Source: an uncultured Rhodospirillales bacterium
Lineage (GTDB): Bacteria; Pseudomonadota; Alphaproteobacteria; Reyranellales; Reyranellaceae
NCBI GenBank assembly: GCA_945957125.1
Contig: CAMFJT010000001.1
Coordinates: 1 to 64,000, forward strand
Length of the DNA stretch: 64,000 nt
Direction of reading: 5' to 3'
Part shown: piece by piece, positions 34,621 through 44,328 of the stretch
Position numbering within the stretch: position 1 is the first letter of the stretch
How the letters are laid out: the number at the start of each line of letters is the position of its first letter
Notes under the pieces: model-generated
Database searches by the model: none
What the model was told of the DNA's origin: nothing
The model's input: only the letters and a program-made list of their open reading frames with translations
Program-made: the position numbers and the translations under genes

Positions 34621-35613
34621 GTGTCCGAAGACGTGACTGTGCTCATCGCGAATCTCGGCCGGCCGGAAAACCTCCGCTCCTGCCTCGCGTCCGTCCTCGG
34701 TCCCGCCCGGGGCGATGTTTCGTTGCGCGTGATCGTGGGATTCAATTTCGAAGGCGAGGGTGAGGGGCCCCGCGTCGTGGCGCGCGAGTATCCGCAAGTG
34801 GAGCAAATCCGCGCGCCGGTCAGGATGGGATATTGCCGTGCCTACAATCAGCTGATGGCACGAGCGACCGGGCGCTATTTCCTTCTGCTCGACGACGACA
34901 CGATTCTCGGCCCCCGCGCCATCGAAGGCATGGTGCGTTTCATGGACGAGCATGCCGATATCGGGCTTGCCGGATGCCGGACCATCAATCGCGACGGCAG
35001 CTATCAGAAGAGCACGGCCCGGATGTTCACGCTGGGGACGGAGCTCGCGAATGCTTTCCGTCCGGCGGCGTTCTGGAACGACGGCATCGACGCGACCGTG
35101 ACGTCCTGGCAGCCGACCGATTGGCTGAACGGCCATTTTCTCTTCGTGCGGGCCACGGTGTTCCAGCAGGTGGGGGGCTTCGACGAATTCTATTACACCG
35201 TTCAGTGCGAGCCCGACTGGTGTCTCGGCATCTGGCGGGCCGGCTGGAAAGTTGCGTATTTCCCCGGTGTCGAGGTCATCCATGTCGGCGGCGAGCACAG
35301 CGTTGCGACGGCCGTGAAAAGTGAGGCCAACATCCTCCGGCTCCATGTCAATCGGTACTATTTCATGCGCAAGCGCTACGGTTCGCTCTCCATGCACCTG
35401 CTTCGGCCCATCATGAGCGCCGGCGCGACACTGCGCCTCCTGAAATTCGCCGCCTTGTGGCTGCTCCGCCCCGAACGTCGCCCGGAGGCGGCCCCCAAGA
35501 TCGCGGCGTACTGGAAGGTCGTGCTTCTGGGCGTCGCGCGCCGCCCGGACCGGCTGCCGGATTCGCTGGCGCGCGCTTACGCGAATTTCGCGTTTTTCGA
35601 GCCCAGCCATTGA
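34621..35613 (+). CDS. GT2 family glycosyltransferase
   Basis: A 330-residue inverting glycosyltransferase with GT-A fold. It has VTVLIANLGRPENLRSCLASV at the N-terminus and the metal-binding LLLDDDT at about residue 90. The acceptor loop is CEPDWCLGIWRAGWKVAY, with the catalytic acidic residue before WCLGIWRAG. The C-terminal 80 residues are basic and amphipathic, suggesting membrane association. The rhamnosyltransferase subgroup is plausible given the rhamnose genes. The start is a GTG at 34621 with a weak ribosome-binding site. Confidence 0.88.
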   Translation: MSEDVTVLIANLGRPENLRSCLASVLGPARGDVSLRVIVGFNFEGEGEGPRVVAREYPQVEQIRAPVRMGYCRAYNQLMARATGRYFLLLDDDTILGPRAIEGMVRFMDEHADIGLAGCRTINRDGSYQKSTARMFTLGTELANAFRPAAFWNDGIDATVTSWQPTDWLNGHFLFVRATVFQQVGGFDEFYYTVQCEPDWCLGIWRAGWKVAYFPGVEVIHVGGEHSVATAVKSEANILRLHVNRYYFMRKRYGSLSMHLLRPIMSAGATLRLLKFAALWLLRPERRPEAAPKIAAYWKVVLLGVARRPDRLPDSLARAYANFAFFEPSH

Positions 35614-36737
35614 CGATCGGTTACGACGGCAAGTTCCTGTGGAACGGCCTGAGCTTCGGCGCCCGCTCCGGGCACGGGGTTCATGCCCGGCGGCTCCTGA
35701 AGGAGATGCTCGATTGCGCTCCGACGGAGGAGTTCCGGGTCTATGCCCTCGGCGAGGATCTGGGGCTCGACCGGCGGGACAATTGCCGGACGGTCGTGCT
35801 GCCGCGCTATGCGACGAGTTCGTTCCTGCGCAACCTGATCGCCTATCCGATCGAGCTCACGCGCCGGCCGGTGGATGTCCTTCTCGCCTATTCGACGCTG
35901 CCCGCCTACGTTCGCTGCCGTACGGTCCTGTTGCTCGCCGACATCTTCTGGCTCGCCAATCCTGGATGGCTTCCCGCGCACATTGCCCTGCCCAGAACGC
36001 TGGCGACGCGCAGCTCGGTGCGGCGCGCCGACCGCATCGTCACGACGACGGAGTTCTCCAAGCGCGAGATCGTGCGCATCCTGGATGTCCCCGCCGAGAA
36101 GATCGTCGTGGTACCGCACGGCGTGCGGTCGGAGTTCGCGCAACGACTGTCGTCGGCGGCGATCGCGGACGTCCTTGGACGGCATGGCATTCGGGGACCG
36201 TACATCCTGTCGCTGAACGACATTCACCCGCGCAAGAACCTGGAGGGGCTGGTCGAGGCCTTCGGCCGCTTCAAGGCGCGCACCGGACTGCCGCACCAGC
36301 TCGTCATCGCCGGCCGCACCCTGTGGCCCTATCCGGAATTCCACCGTCGGGTTGCCGGCAGCCCGTTCGCGGAAGAGATCAAGGTGCTGGGCTACGCGCC
36401 CTCCGAGGACGTGCTTGCGCTCTATCAAGGCGCGGCCGTCTTCGTCTATCCTTCGTTCTACGAAGGATGGGGGCTGCAGGTGCATGAAGCGATGATCGCC
36501 GGCGTACCCACGGCCGTCGCCAACAACACGACCATGCCCGAGATCGCCGGCGATGCCGCCGACGCGTTCGATCCCTACGATGTCGACGACATGAGCAGGA
36601 GCATGGAGCGCATCCTCACCGACCGGTCCTTGCGCGACCGGCTCGTCGAGCGGGGGCTGCAGCGGGTCAAGCTCTATTCCTGGCGCGATGCGGCCCGCGC
36701 GACGCTGGCGGTCTGCGCCGAGCTGCGCGACGGTTGA
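35610..36737 (+). CDS. GT4 family glycosyltransferase
   Basis: A 375-residue GT-B glycosyltransferase. The N-terminal domain has LSFGARSGHGVHARRLLKEM; the C-terminal domain has ILSLNDIHPRKNLEGLVEAF, LVIAGRTLWPYPEF and the donor-binding FVYPSFYEGWGLQVHEAM with the E-x7-E pattern. The start is a TTG overlapping the preceding stop codon (TTGA), so translation is coupled to the GT2 gene. Retaining mechanism is known for the family; the sugar is not identifiable. Confidence 0.9.
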   Translation: MTIGYDGKFLWNGLSFGARSGHGVHARRLLKEMLDCAPTEEFRVYALGEDLGLDRRDNCRTVVLPRYATSSFLRNLIAYPIELTRRPVDVLLAYSTLPAYVRCRTVLLLADIFWLANPGWLPAHIALPRTLATRSSVRRADRIVTTTEFSKREIVRILDVPAEKIVVVPHGVRSEFAQRLSSAAIADVLGRHGIRGPYILSLNDIHPRKNLEGLVEAFGRFKARTGLPHQLVIAGRTLWPYPEFHRRVAGSPFAEEIKVLGYAPSEDVLALYQGAAVFVYPSFYEGWGLQVHEAMIAGVPTAVANNTTMPEIAGDAADAFDPYDVDDMSRSMERILTDRSLRDRLVERGLQRVKLYSWRDAARATLAVCAELRDG

Positions 36738-36745
36738 GGCGGGCC

Positions 36746-38455
36746 ATGTCGAGAAGACTCTGGCGGCAAGCGGGACTCGCGGCGGTGCTGCTCCTCTCGA
36801 GCCTGGCTGCCCGCGACGGATGGAGCCAGGGGCAAGCGGGTGGGCGGGAGCCGCAATATCTCCTGTTCCAGCTGTTCACCGCGGGCCCGGGCTTTTCGAC
36901 CGAGTCGGGCCGGCGGGCGATCTCTCAGCTTCCCGATCCCATGTTCCTCGATCGCGAGGCCAAGGCGATCCTCGACACGATCGGCCTGCGCGGCGAGCCG
37001 CTGCATCGGCTCGGCGTCACCGTCGGGCCGCTCGCTCTCGACCATACCGATGCCCAGCTCCGCACCCTCATCGAACGGACCTTCGCGATCGCGGCGAAGT
37101 ACCGGATCGCGGTCGCTCTGCACATCGACGATTCCAAGTTCTGGATGAACCGCCGCGACCTGTGGAACGACCCGGCGAACGTCGAGGCGCTCGACTGGAA
37201 GGGAACGCCGAATACCGGCCAATATCTGAACTGGGGCGAGCCGTGGAAGCTGGCGCCTCAGGCCTGCTTCAACAGCCAGAAGGTCGTTGCCGAGGCGCGG
37301 CGAATCGCCGGGCAGGTCATCGGTCCGGCGATCGCCGAACAGGTCGCGAAGTTGCGCCAGACCGGCGACGAAGGGCTGTTCGCCGGCGTCATCGTCGGCT
37401 GGGAGACGGCGATCGGGCAGGACTACGCGACGCGCCGGGATCTCGGCTACTGCGCGCTCAGGAACCTGGGCTTCAGCGAGAAGTCGCCGCCGGCCGATCC
37501 CGACCGGGAGCTGGAGAAGGTCGTCCAGGGCTGGATCGGGGTCTGGTCGAAATCGCTGGTCGACGCGGGCCTATCGAGCAACAGGATCTATTCCCACATC
37601 ACGTTCAACTCGCGGAAACGGTTCGACGAGACGCGCAACCGCGATGGTCGCTCCTATTCCAAGAGCGTCCTGCACACGCCACCCGACGTGGCGTTCGGCA
37701 CAACGCATCGGCCCGGTTTCAGCACCTACCCCGATGCCGACATCCTCGAGGAAATCTACGCCGCTCTTGCCCGTCACGGAAATCCGCCCTGGGGCTCGGC
37801 CGAAGGCACCAACGTCGATATCCAGGGGCCGCCGCAGATACCGGACGAGGGAATGGAGGACTATCTCGCCCGCATGTTCAATCACGGCGCGGCGATGACC
37901 AACGTGTTCGGCTGGGGCATCGGCGCCAAGGGCAACCCCTTCCGTCAGGCGACCGAGCGGCCCGAAGCGCTCGCCGCCTATCGCAAGTTCCTGCGCGGCG
38001 AGCGGCTCGCGGAGAGGCCGCTCGAGCAGTCCTATCGCAGCGGCCGGTCGCTGATCCAGAAGCTCATGAGAGCGTTGCCCGCGAAGATCGAGAGCTATCT
38101 GCGCGCCGGCGGCGATCCCCAGGTGATCCAGCCGAAGGTCAAGCGGCTGGAGGAGAACATGAAGGAGGGGCGGCTCGACGCCGTGAAGCAGGAGCTCGAT
38201 CAGATCGAAGCGACGATCGGAGCGAAGCTCGGCGAGAAGCCGCCGGCCGGGCGGGCCGAAGGCTTCGATGTCGGCGCGCTGCAGCAGAAGATGCGGGCCC
38301 TGCCGGCGAGGATCGACGGCTTCCAGCGCCGCGGGGGCAACATGGCCCTGGTCAAGCCGCGGGTCGAAAGCATCCAGAAGCGCATCGGCGCCGGCGAGCT
38401 CGAGAAGGCGTTCGCGGAGGTCCAGGCGCTCGAGCCCATCCTCGACGGGCCCTGA
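36746..38455 (+). CDS. Secreted probable glycoside hydrolase with two C-terminal helical repeats
   Basis: A 569-residue exported protein with a signal peptide (residues 1-27, ending GWSQ). The central region reads like a TIM-barrel glycosidase: HIDDSKFWMNRRDLW, a possible acid/base Glu in VIVGWETAIGQD, SHITFN and a possible nucleophile in WGSAEGTN, then FGWGIGAKGNP. I cannot name the family. Residues about 440-491 and 515-566 are two copies of a helical unit (RALPAKIESYLRAGG and RALPARIDGFQRRGG). GAGG precedes the ATG. Its position beside glycosyltransferase and export genes suggests trimming of the exported polysaccharide. Confidence 0.65.
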   Translation: MSRRLWRQAGLAAVLLLSSLAARDGWSQGQAGGREPQYLLFQLFTAGPGFSTESGRRAISQLPDPMFLDREAKAILDTIGLRGEPLHRLGVTVGPLALDHTDAQLRTLIERTFAIAAKYRIAVALHIDDSKFWMNRRDLWNDPANVEALDWKGTPNTGQYLNWGEPWKLAPQACFNSQKVVAEARRIAGQVIGPAIAEQVAKLRQTGDEGLFAGVIVGWETAIGQDYATRRDLGYCALRNLGFSEKSPPADPDRELEKVVQGWIGVWSKSLVDAGLSSNRIYSHITFNSRKRFDETRNRDGRSYSKSVLHTPPDVAFGTTHRPGFSTYPDADILEEIYAALARHGNPPWGSAEGTNVDIQGPPQIPDEGMEDYLARMFNHGAAMTNVFGWGIGAKGNPFRQATERPEALAAYRKFLRGERLAERPLEQSYRSGRSLIQKLMRALPAKIESYLRAGGDPQVIQPKVKRLEENMKEGRLDAVKQELDQIEATIGAKLGEKPPAGRAEGFDVGALQQKMRALPARIDGFQRRGGNMALVKPRVESIQKRIGAGELEKAFAEVQALEPILDGP

Positions 38456-38604
38456 GACCGGTGACTACCAGAAGGTCGTCCGCTGGGCACGCGCCCCTCC
38501 GGTGGCGCGCGATGCGTCGCTTCTCGCAAGCCGGTCGAGATGCTATCGTCGGCCATGATCGGCGAAAATCGGAAAAGGCGGATCGGATTCCCAGCACGAT
38601 TTTA

Positions 38605-39762
38605 ATGAAACTGACCTCTCTCATTTGGTGTGGCGCATTGGTCGGCCTGGCCGGTTGCGCGGGTCTCCCCTCCGGCGGTCCGACGACTTCCGACATCAAC
38701 AAGGAAGCGGTGACCAGCGGCGCCCATCGCTTCAACATCGTCGAAGTCGACAATCGCGTCGTGGACGTGGTGATGGCACGGCCTCGGGACGATCTTTCCG
38801 CGGCCTTCTCGGGGGCCGGCAAGCCGCCAAGTCCGACCATCGGAGTGGGGGATTCGATCTCGGTGTCGATCTTCCAGTCCGGCGGCGTGGGCGCGGGCGT
38901 GCTGTCGGGCACGATGAACAGCGCGGGAACCGCCACGCAGTCCATCGTCGTGCCGGACCAGGTGGTTGCCGCGGACGGCGCGATCAGCGTGCCCTATGCC
39001 GGACGTCCGCGTGTCGCCGGCCGGACGCCGTTGCAGGTGCAGCAGGCGATCGAGCAGCTTCTCGCCGAGACGGCCCAGAAGCCGCAGGTCATCGTCACCG
39101 TCACGAAGAGCGTGTCCGACAAGGTCACGGTGGGCGGGGATATCGTGAACGGCGCGCGCATCCCCCTTTCGTTCCGGGGCGAGCGCATCCTCGACGTCAT
39201 CGCCGCGGCGGGCGGGGTGAAGACGCCCCTGTACGAGACCTTCGTCCGCCTGTCGCGCGGGGGCACGACGGTGTCGGTCTCGATGGAGCGTCTGGTCGCC
39301 GACCCGAAGGAAAACATCTATGTCTGGCCGGACGACGTCATCACGCTGGTCCGCATTCCGCAAACCTTCGTCGTGTTCGGTGCGACGGCGAACAATGCGC
39401 AGCTCTCGTTCAACGCCGCCGACGTCACCCTGGCACAGGCGATCGCGAAAGCCGGAGGGCTGCAGGACGTCCGTGCCGACCCCGCCGGCGTGTTCCTGTT
39501 CCGGTTCGAGCCTCAGCCGGTCGCCGCGGCCTTGGGCGTCCCGCCTTCGCCGACGGCCGACGGCCGCTCGCCGGTGCTCTACCACGTCAATCTGCAGGCC
39601 GCCGATGGCTACTTCCTGGCCGGACGCTTCCCGGTGCAGAACAACGACATCGTCTACGTCGCCAACGCCGCGTCGAACCAGCTCCAGAAGTTCCTGACCC
39701 TTCTGGGAACGGTCACGCAGCCGGTGTTCAGCGGCGTCGTGGTCGTGAAGACCATCCAGTGA
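38605..39762 (+). CDS. Outer-membrane polysaccharide export lipoprotein (Wza/OPX family)
   Basis: A 385-residue lipoprotein. The signal peptide ends with the lipobox LAGC (Cys18). The Poly_export domain is visible in IGVGDSISVSIFQSG followed by VVAADGAISVPYAGRPRVAG. SLBB-like domains follow (KVTVGGDIVNGARIPLSFRGERILDVIAAAGG, then FVVFGATANNAQLSFNAADVTLAQAIAKAGG). The protein forms the outer-membrane channel for the polysaccharide. The preceding 149 bases hold no gene. No strong ribosome-binding site is visible. Confidence 0.92.
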   Translation: MKLTSLIWCGALVGLAGCAGLPSGGPTTSDINKEAVTSGAHRFNIVEVDNRVVDVVMARPRDDLSAAFSGAGKPPSPTIGVGDSISVSIFQSGGVGAGVLSGTMNSAGTATQSIVVPDQVVAADGAISVPYAGRPRVAGRTPLQVQQAIEQLLAETAQKPQVIVTVTKSVSDKVTVGGDIVNGARIPLSFRGERILDVIAAAGGVKTPLYETFVRLSRGGTTVSVSMERLVADPKENIYVWPDDVITLVRIPQTFVVFGATANNAQLSFNAADVTLAQAIAKAGGLQDVRADPAGVFLFRFEPQPVAAALGVPPSPTADGRSPVLYHVNLQAADGYFLAGRFPVQNNDIVYVANAASNQLQKFLTLLGTVTQPVFSGVVVVKTIQ

Positions 39763-39781
39763 CGATCGGGCCGAAAGCGAC

Positions 39782-41224
39782 TTGAGCCGGGCCTCGACTG
39801 CCGGCAGGCCGTGGCACCAGCTTGCCTTCGTGATCGGCGAGGCCATCCTGTCCCTGATCTCGGGCGGGGTCATCTTCATCGTCATCTCGCGGATATCCGG
39901 GCCGGACCTGCTCGGCACCTATGCGCTGGCCCTCGCCTGGCTGCTCGCGTTCCAGGGGTTGAGCGGGTTCGGTATCCCAGCCTTCGTCATGCGCGAGGTC
40001 GGCGCGTACGGCCGCGCCGCCGCCGGGCAGGTCGTGCATGCGATGGTGCTCGGCCTGTTTACCGGGCTGCTGGGGCTGGCGCTCATGGTCGGCGCGAGTC
40101 GTGTCGTGGGCTATCCGGCCGACGTCGCCGACATCATCGCCGTCGCCAGCCTGGCGTTGATCCCGTCGAGCTTCGTCACGTCGTGCCGGTCCGTCTTCCT
40201 GGCCCTGCGCACGATGCACTTCACGCTCATCGCCGTGCTGGTCGAGGTTTCCATCACCCTGTCCGCCAGCCTGTACCTCGTCCTCTCCGGAGGCGGCGCG
40301 ATGGGCCTCATGGTCACGCTCGTCGTGGCCAAGACGGCGTCGGCGGCAATCAGCCTCACCCTGCTGCGTTCCCGAATCCGCCTGGACCGGCCGGCGATCA
40401 GCCGGCGCGACCTCGTCGCGACGGCGCGCACGATCTTCACGTTCGGCATCGGCAGCATGCTCGGGATGCTGACGATGCGGATCAACACCATCATGGTGTC
40501 GATCTGGGCCGATCTCGCGGCGGTCGGCCATTTCGCGGCGGCGACCAAGATCATGGAGATCGGCCTGATCGTGCCGACCCTGTTCCTCCAGCTCCTGATG
40601 ACCCGCATCGCCTACAGCTTCAATACGCTGGGGACACGCGACCCCAACCAGTTTGCCGCGTGGTACCAGGTCCTGTTCGCGCTCGTGCTCCCGACCTGCG
40701 TCGGAGGCTGGGTCTTCGCCGGGTTCATCCTCGAGACGCTGTTCGGGCCGGCGTTCGGCGATTCGGTCTGGATCCTCAGGATCCTCATGATCTACCTGGC
40801 GATCGAGGCGGCCGACGCCGCCATGAGCGTGACGCTGCAGGCCGCACACAGGCAACGCGAGGACGCCACCCGCCTGGCAGCCAATCCCCTGGTCAACATC
40901 GCCCTCAATGCAGCGCTTCTGCCGACCGTCGGAACGGTCGGTGCGGCCCTGGGGCGGGTCGGCGGCGTCGCGGCATCGGCGACGCTGCGCTCCCGCTTCA
41001 TCGCCCGGACGTTCTCGCGGGTGCACTGGTTCCGTTTCGCCTTCAAGCCGGCGCTGATCAGCGTCGCGGCGGGCGCGGCATGCGGCCTGCTGCAGGGCAT
41101 GGCCCATCCCGCCGTGCTGATGATCGGATATTGCGTGGCGACCGTGACCTTCCTGGTCGCCTGGTCGACGATCACGCCTGCCGCGGTGAGGGACATCATG
41201 AGGGCGCCGTCGGCGTCCGACTGA
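39782..41224 (+). CDS. Polysaccharide flippase (Wzx/MATE-like)
   Basis: A 480-residue inner-membrane protein with about 12-14 helices, starting with QLAFVIGEAILSLISGGVIFIVIS. It has the RISGPDLLGTYALALAWLLAF segment of the polysaccharide biosynthesis (Wzx) family and later paired helices (LVNIALNAALLPTVGTVGAALGRV). It would move undecaprenyl-linked repeat units across the membrane. The start is a TTG at 39782, 17 bases after the export lipoprotein stop codon; the ribosome-binding site is weak. Confidence 0.9.
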   Translation: MSRASTAGRPWHQLAFVIGEAILSLISGGVIFIVISRISGPDLLGTYALALAWLLAFQGLSGFGIPAFVMREVGAYGRAAAGQVVHAMVLGLFTGLLGLALMVGASRVVGYPADVADIIAVASLALIPSSFVTSCRSVFLALRTMHFTLIAVLVEVSITLSASLYLVLSGGGAMGLMVTLVVAKTASAAISLTLLRSRIRLDRPAISRRDLVATARTIFTFGIGSMLGMLTMRINTIMVSIWADLAAVGHFAAATKIMEIGLIVPTLFLQLLMTRIAYSFNTLGTRDPNQFAAWYQVLFALVLPTCVGGWVFAGFILETLFGPAFGDSVWILRILMIYLAIEAADAAMSVTLQAAHRQREDATRLAANPLVNIALNAALLPTVGTVGAALGRVGGVAASATLRSRFIARTFSRVHWFRFAFKPALISVAAGAACGLLQGMAHPAVLMIGYCVATVTFLVAWSTITPAAVRDIMRAPSASD

Positions 41225-41313
41225 ATTCGGCCATTCTTCCGGCCGATGCTTTGGGGTGGCAATTGGCCATCGGGTTGCCGATACTGCGAGGCTCCGCGGG
41301 AGGAGAAGCGGCG

Positions 41314-42579
41314 ATGGAATTCTACCGCATCTGGCGGATCCTGATGGCCAGGAAAGCGCTGTTGATCGGGCTGCCGCTGATCGCTGCCCTCGTCGGCCTT
41401 GGCCTGACCTACGTCCTTCCCGAGCAATACGAATCCACGGCGCTCGTGCTGGTCCGGCCCGGGGAGGCCTTCAAGTTCAACAACAATGCGCCGGATCGGA
41501 AGGAAATCCTCGATTTCCCCCTCAGCCAGGCCGCGCCCATCGATGCGCCGAGCAAAACCTACATCGAGGTCATCAAGAGCCGGGCGGTCGCGGAGAAGAT
41601 CGTCGAGGCCCTGCGGCTGGACGTCAAGAAGCCGAAGGATACGGAAGGCTTCTTCGGGAAATTGAAGGAAGACGTCAAGGAGTGGGCCAGGAACACGATC
41701 AGCACGATCCAGAACTACGCAAAGTACGGTCGCGACATCCAGGTCTCGGCGTTCGACCAGGCGGTCGAGAACCTCGAGACGAAGCTGATCGTCGCAGTCC
41801 GCAAGGACACCTACGCTTTCGACATCACCGCCCGCGCCAGCGATCCGAAGGAGGCAGCGGCGATCGCCAACATGGCCGCCGAGATCTTCCTCGAGCATAG
41901 CGCCGAGGCCTATCGCAGCGAATCGGCGCGCTCGCGCACGTTCATCGAAGCGCAGCTCGCGGACAGCCGCAAGGAGCTCGAGAAGGCCAGGGCGGACCTG
42001 CTCGCCTACAAGTCCTCGGGTTCCACGTTCGAGCTCACCTCGGAATACAACGAGAAGCTCAAGGCCGTGTCCGATCTCGAGAGCACTCTCGCCAAGATCG
42101 ACGGCAAGCTGGCCGGTCTGAAACATACTTTCAGCAAGGACAGCCCGACGGTGATCGGTCAGGAGGCGGAGCGCGCCGAGCTGATGGAGCAGATCAGGCG
42201 CGGGCGGGCCCAGCTCGCCGACTTCCCGGAGAAGGAGAAGCGGCTCAATGCGCTGGTTCTGAACGAGAAGCTCGCCAAGGAGAGCTACGAATTCTTCCTG
42301 AAGCGCTACGAGGAGGCGCGGGTCAAGGAGTCCTCGGTCGCCAGCGAGATCCGTGTCGTCTCCCGGGCCGAACCCGGCCTCTATCCGGTAAAGCCGGTGA
42401 AGTACATCTACGCCGGGCTGAGCTTCCTGGTTGCCCTGGTCCTGGCGATCGGCTGGGCCCTGTTCACCGAGCCCCTCGATCCCCGGGTGCGGACGATCCA
42501 CGACCTCGAGGACGAGTTCGACGTGCCGGTGCTGGGCTCCGTTCCCAAGCTCAAGCAGCTGACGAGGGCGGGGGGATGA
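41314..42579 (+). CDS. Wzz/GumC-type chain-length determinant protein
   Basis: A 421-residue polysaccharide co-polymerase. Membrane helix 1 is at about 17-36. A long periplasmic coiled-coil region follows (EAQLADSRKELEKARADLLAY, then LAGLKHTFSKDSPTV). Helix 2 is at about 361-381, preceded by a Pro-rich YPVKPVKYIYAGL as in the Wzz family, and the short cytoplasmic tail ends VPVLGSVPKL. It has no fused kinase domain; the CpsD-like protein at 29929 would be its partner. GGGAGGAG at about 41299-41306 supports the ATG. Confidence 0.92.
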   Translation: MEFYRIWRILMARKALLIGLPLIAALVGLGLTYVLPEQYESTALVLVRPGEAFKFNNNAPDRKEILDFPLSQAAPIDAPSKTYIEVIKSRAVAEKIVEALRLDVKKPKDTEGFFGKLKEDVKEWARNTISTIQNYAKYGRDIQVSAFDQAVENLETKLIVAVRKDTYAFDITARASDPKEAAAIANMAAEIFLEHSAEAYRSESARSRTFIEAQLADSRKELEKARADLLAYKSSGSTFELTSEYNEKLKAVSDLESTLAKIDGKLAGLKHTFSKDSPTVIGQEAERAELMEQIRRGRAQLADFPEKEKRLNALVLNEKLAKESYEFFLKRYEEARVKESSVASEIRVVSRAEPGLYPVKPVKYIYAGLSFLVALVLAIGWALFTEPLDPRVRTIHDLEDEFDVPVLGSVPKLKQLTRAGG

Positions 42580-42700
42580 GATCGGGGGCGGCCGTCGAAC
42601 CGCCGTTTGATCTTTCGCATGCGCACAGGTAGGCTGAAGTCATCCTGTCGAGTCCGTCGAGCCTGCGGCTTTCAGGGTCCAACCCGCTTTTATCGGTCGA

Positions 42701-43696
42701 ATGAAGAACTCGATGTCGGAAACTAAAGCCGCAGGAGACGGTGTCGGCGCGTCCCCGATCGTGGTGTCGATCATCATCGCCACCTACAACGCGGCCGGGC
42801 TTCTTGCCGATTGCCTGCGGTCGATCTACGAGAATCCGCCGAGCGAGCCGTACGAGATCATCGTCGTCGACGATGCCTCGCGCGATCGTACCAGCGAGAT
42901 GGTGCGCGAGGAATTCCCCGACGTGGTGCTCTTCACGAACAAGGTGAACAGCCACTACGCGACATCGAACAACCTGGCCTTCAGGCACGCCCGGGGGGAA
43001 TTCTTCTTCCTCCTCAACAACGACACGATCGTGTTGCCGAACGCGATCGATCGCATGGTGGCTTTCCTGCGTCAGCATCCGGAAGCCGGATCGGTCGGCA
43101 GCAAGCTGCTCAACGAGGACGGATCGATCCAGTGGTCGGTCAAGACGTTGCCCAACGTGGGTTCCGCGCTTTTCGGCGCCCGTTCCTTCCTCACGCGGAT
43201 ATTCCCGAACAACCGCTTCTCGCGCGAGCATCTGCAGCATTTGAGCCACGATCTGACCAAGCCGTTCGTTGCGGGCTACGTGTCGAGCGCCTCGGTCATG
43301 ATGCCGCGCGACGTCGTCATGAAGGCGGGCGATCTCGATCGCCGTCTCTCGTATCACGTCGATGCCGATTACTGTAAGCGGATCGCCGACCTGGGATACT
43401 GCAATTACTATCTTCCTGACGCCGTCGTCATTCATTTGAATCACAGAGGCGGCACGATGGTGCATTGGCGGCGCCGGTTTCGGTCGGTCGTCGAATTCCA
43501 CCGCGGCAGCTACATCTACTACGACAAGCACATGCGGCAGACCGCATCCCTGCCGATGCGGGCGATCGTGGTCGGCGGCCTCTCGGCGCGCTTCGTCGTC
43601 TCTCTCGCGATGCAGGCCGCGCTGGAGGTCTGTGGCCTCGCAACCGCCGCCGGTCGGCAGCTCACTCGCCCGAACCCGAGGAAGCCGGCGGTCTGA
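42701..43696 (+). CDS. GT2 family glycosyltransferase (rhamnosyltransferase-like)
   Basis: A 331-residue GT-A enzyme. It begins with VVSIIIATYNAAGLLADCLRS, has EIIVVDDASRD and the metal-binding LLNNDT (about residue 105), and a later acceptor segment RRLSYHVDADYCKRIAD. Two helical C-terminal stretches suggest membrane attachment. The pattern with NND instead of DxD is common in WbbL-type rhamnosyltransferases. It fits the dTDP-rhamnose genes upstream. Confidence 0.9.
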   Translation: MKNSMSETKAAGDGVGASPIVVSIIIATYNAAGLLADCLRSIYENPPSEPYEIIVVDDASRDRTSEMVREEFPDVVLFTNKVNSHYATSNNLAFRHARGEFFFLLNNDTIVLPNAIDRMVAFLRQHPEAGSVGSKLLNEDGSIQWSVKTLPNVGSALFGARSFLTRIFPNNRFSREHLQHLSHDLTKPFVAGYVSSASVMMPRDVVMKAGDLDRRLSYHVDADYCKRIADLGYCNYYLPDAVVIHLNHRGGTMVHWRRRFRSVVEFHRGSYIYYDKHMRQTASLPMRAIVVGGLSARFVVSLAMQAALEVCGLATAAGRQLTRPNPRKPAV

Positions 43697-44114
43697 CCGG
43701 CGCATCGGAGGTGCTGTCGTCGCCCGCGCCGGCCCGCCGCTTTCCGACCTCGATGGAGGGAAACCGCACCGACAGCACGATGGTGTGGCCAGTCGCTTCC
43801 CACGAATGCACCACGTCGGGCCCGAATATCACGTAGTCGCCCTGTTTCCCGAGCACCACGCTCTGCGGCGTGGCGCCGACATGCAGCTCGACCTTGAGGG
43901 TTCCCTGAATCAGGATCGATACGGTCGTGGCGTTGCCGTTGGCCCATGGCTGCGACCGCTTGTGCCCGTCGGGATGTATTCCCCATTTCAGCTCGACACC
44001 GTCCTGGTGGCGCAAGCCCTCTGCTGCCGGGACGAATTGCCCGAGGAACCAGCCGCTGTCGCGAACCTGATCGGCCGCCGCATTGCCGACATAAAATGCT
44101 GTTCTGCTATCCAT
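43662..44114 (-). CDS. Cupin-fold protein
   Basis: A 150-residue small beta-barrel protein. The cupin motifs are WGIHPDGHKRSQPWANGN (first half, with His) and GDYVIFGPDVVHSWEA (second half, with His). The strand TVSILIQGTLKVELH lies between them. The C-terminal 25 residues are disordered. The ATG at 44114 was chosen over one 54 bases upstream, because only the downstream start follows a modest AAAGG sequence. It overlaps the end of the GT2 gene by 35 bases in the opposite direction. Sugar isomerase, dioxygenase or sensor roles are possible. Confidence 0.75.
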   Translation of the reverse strand: MDSRTAFYVGNAAADQVRDSGWFLGQFVPAAEGLRHQDGVELKWGIHPDGHKRSQPWANGNATTVSILIQGTLKVELHVGATPQSVVLGKQGDYVIFGPDVVHSWEATGHTIVLSVRFPSIEVGKRRAGAGDDSTSDAPVRPPASSGSGE

Positions 44115-44261
44115 GTAGTCGCCTTTGCCCAAATCCCGTAAGCTTACCGTAAGTTCGCCGCGGAACATTCGTGTGATGCAGTTGAAATGTCGCCTAAGTC
44201 TTTAATCGATATCGTCAATTCAATCTCTTTCGAAAATGTTACCGGCGTTCTCACCTTCGGC

Positions 44262-44289
44262 TTGATATCGATGGGATTTAAAGTATGGT
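44262..44289 (+). promoter_or_regulatory. Possible sigma70-type promoter for the oxygenase fusion gene
   Basis: TTGATA (44262-44267) and TATGGT (44284-44289) are spaced by 16 bases within an AT-rich 214-base divergent gap (44115-44328). It lies 40 bases upstream of the chosen ATG at 44329. Confidence 0.4.
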
Positions 44290-44328
44290 CGAAGGGACTA
44301 TTTGGAAGATATTTTTAGGAGTGCGGCT

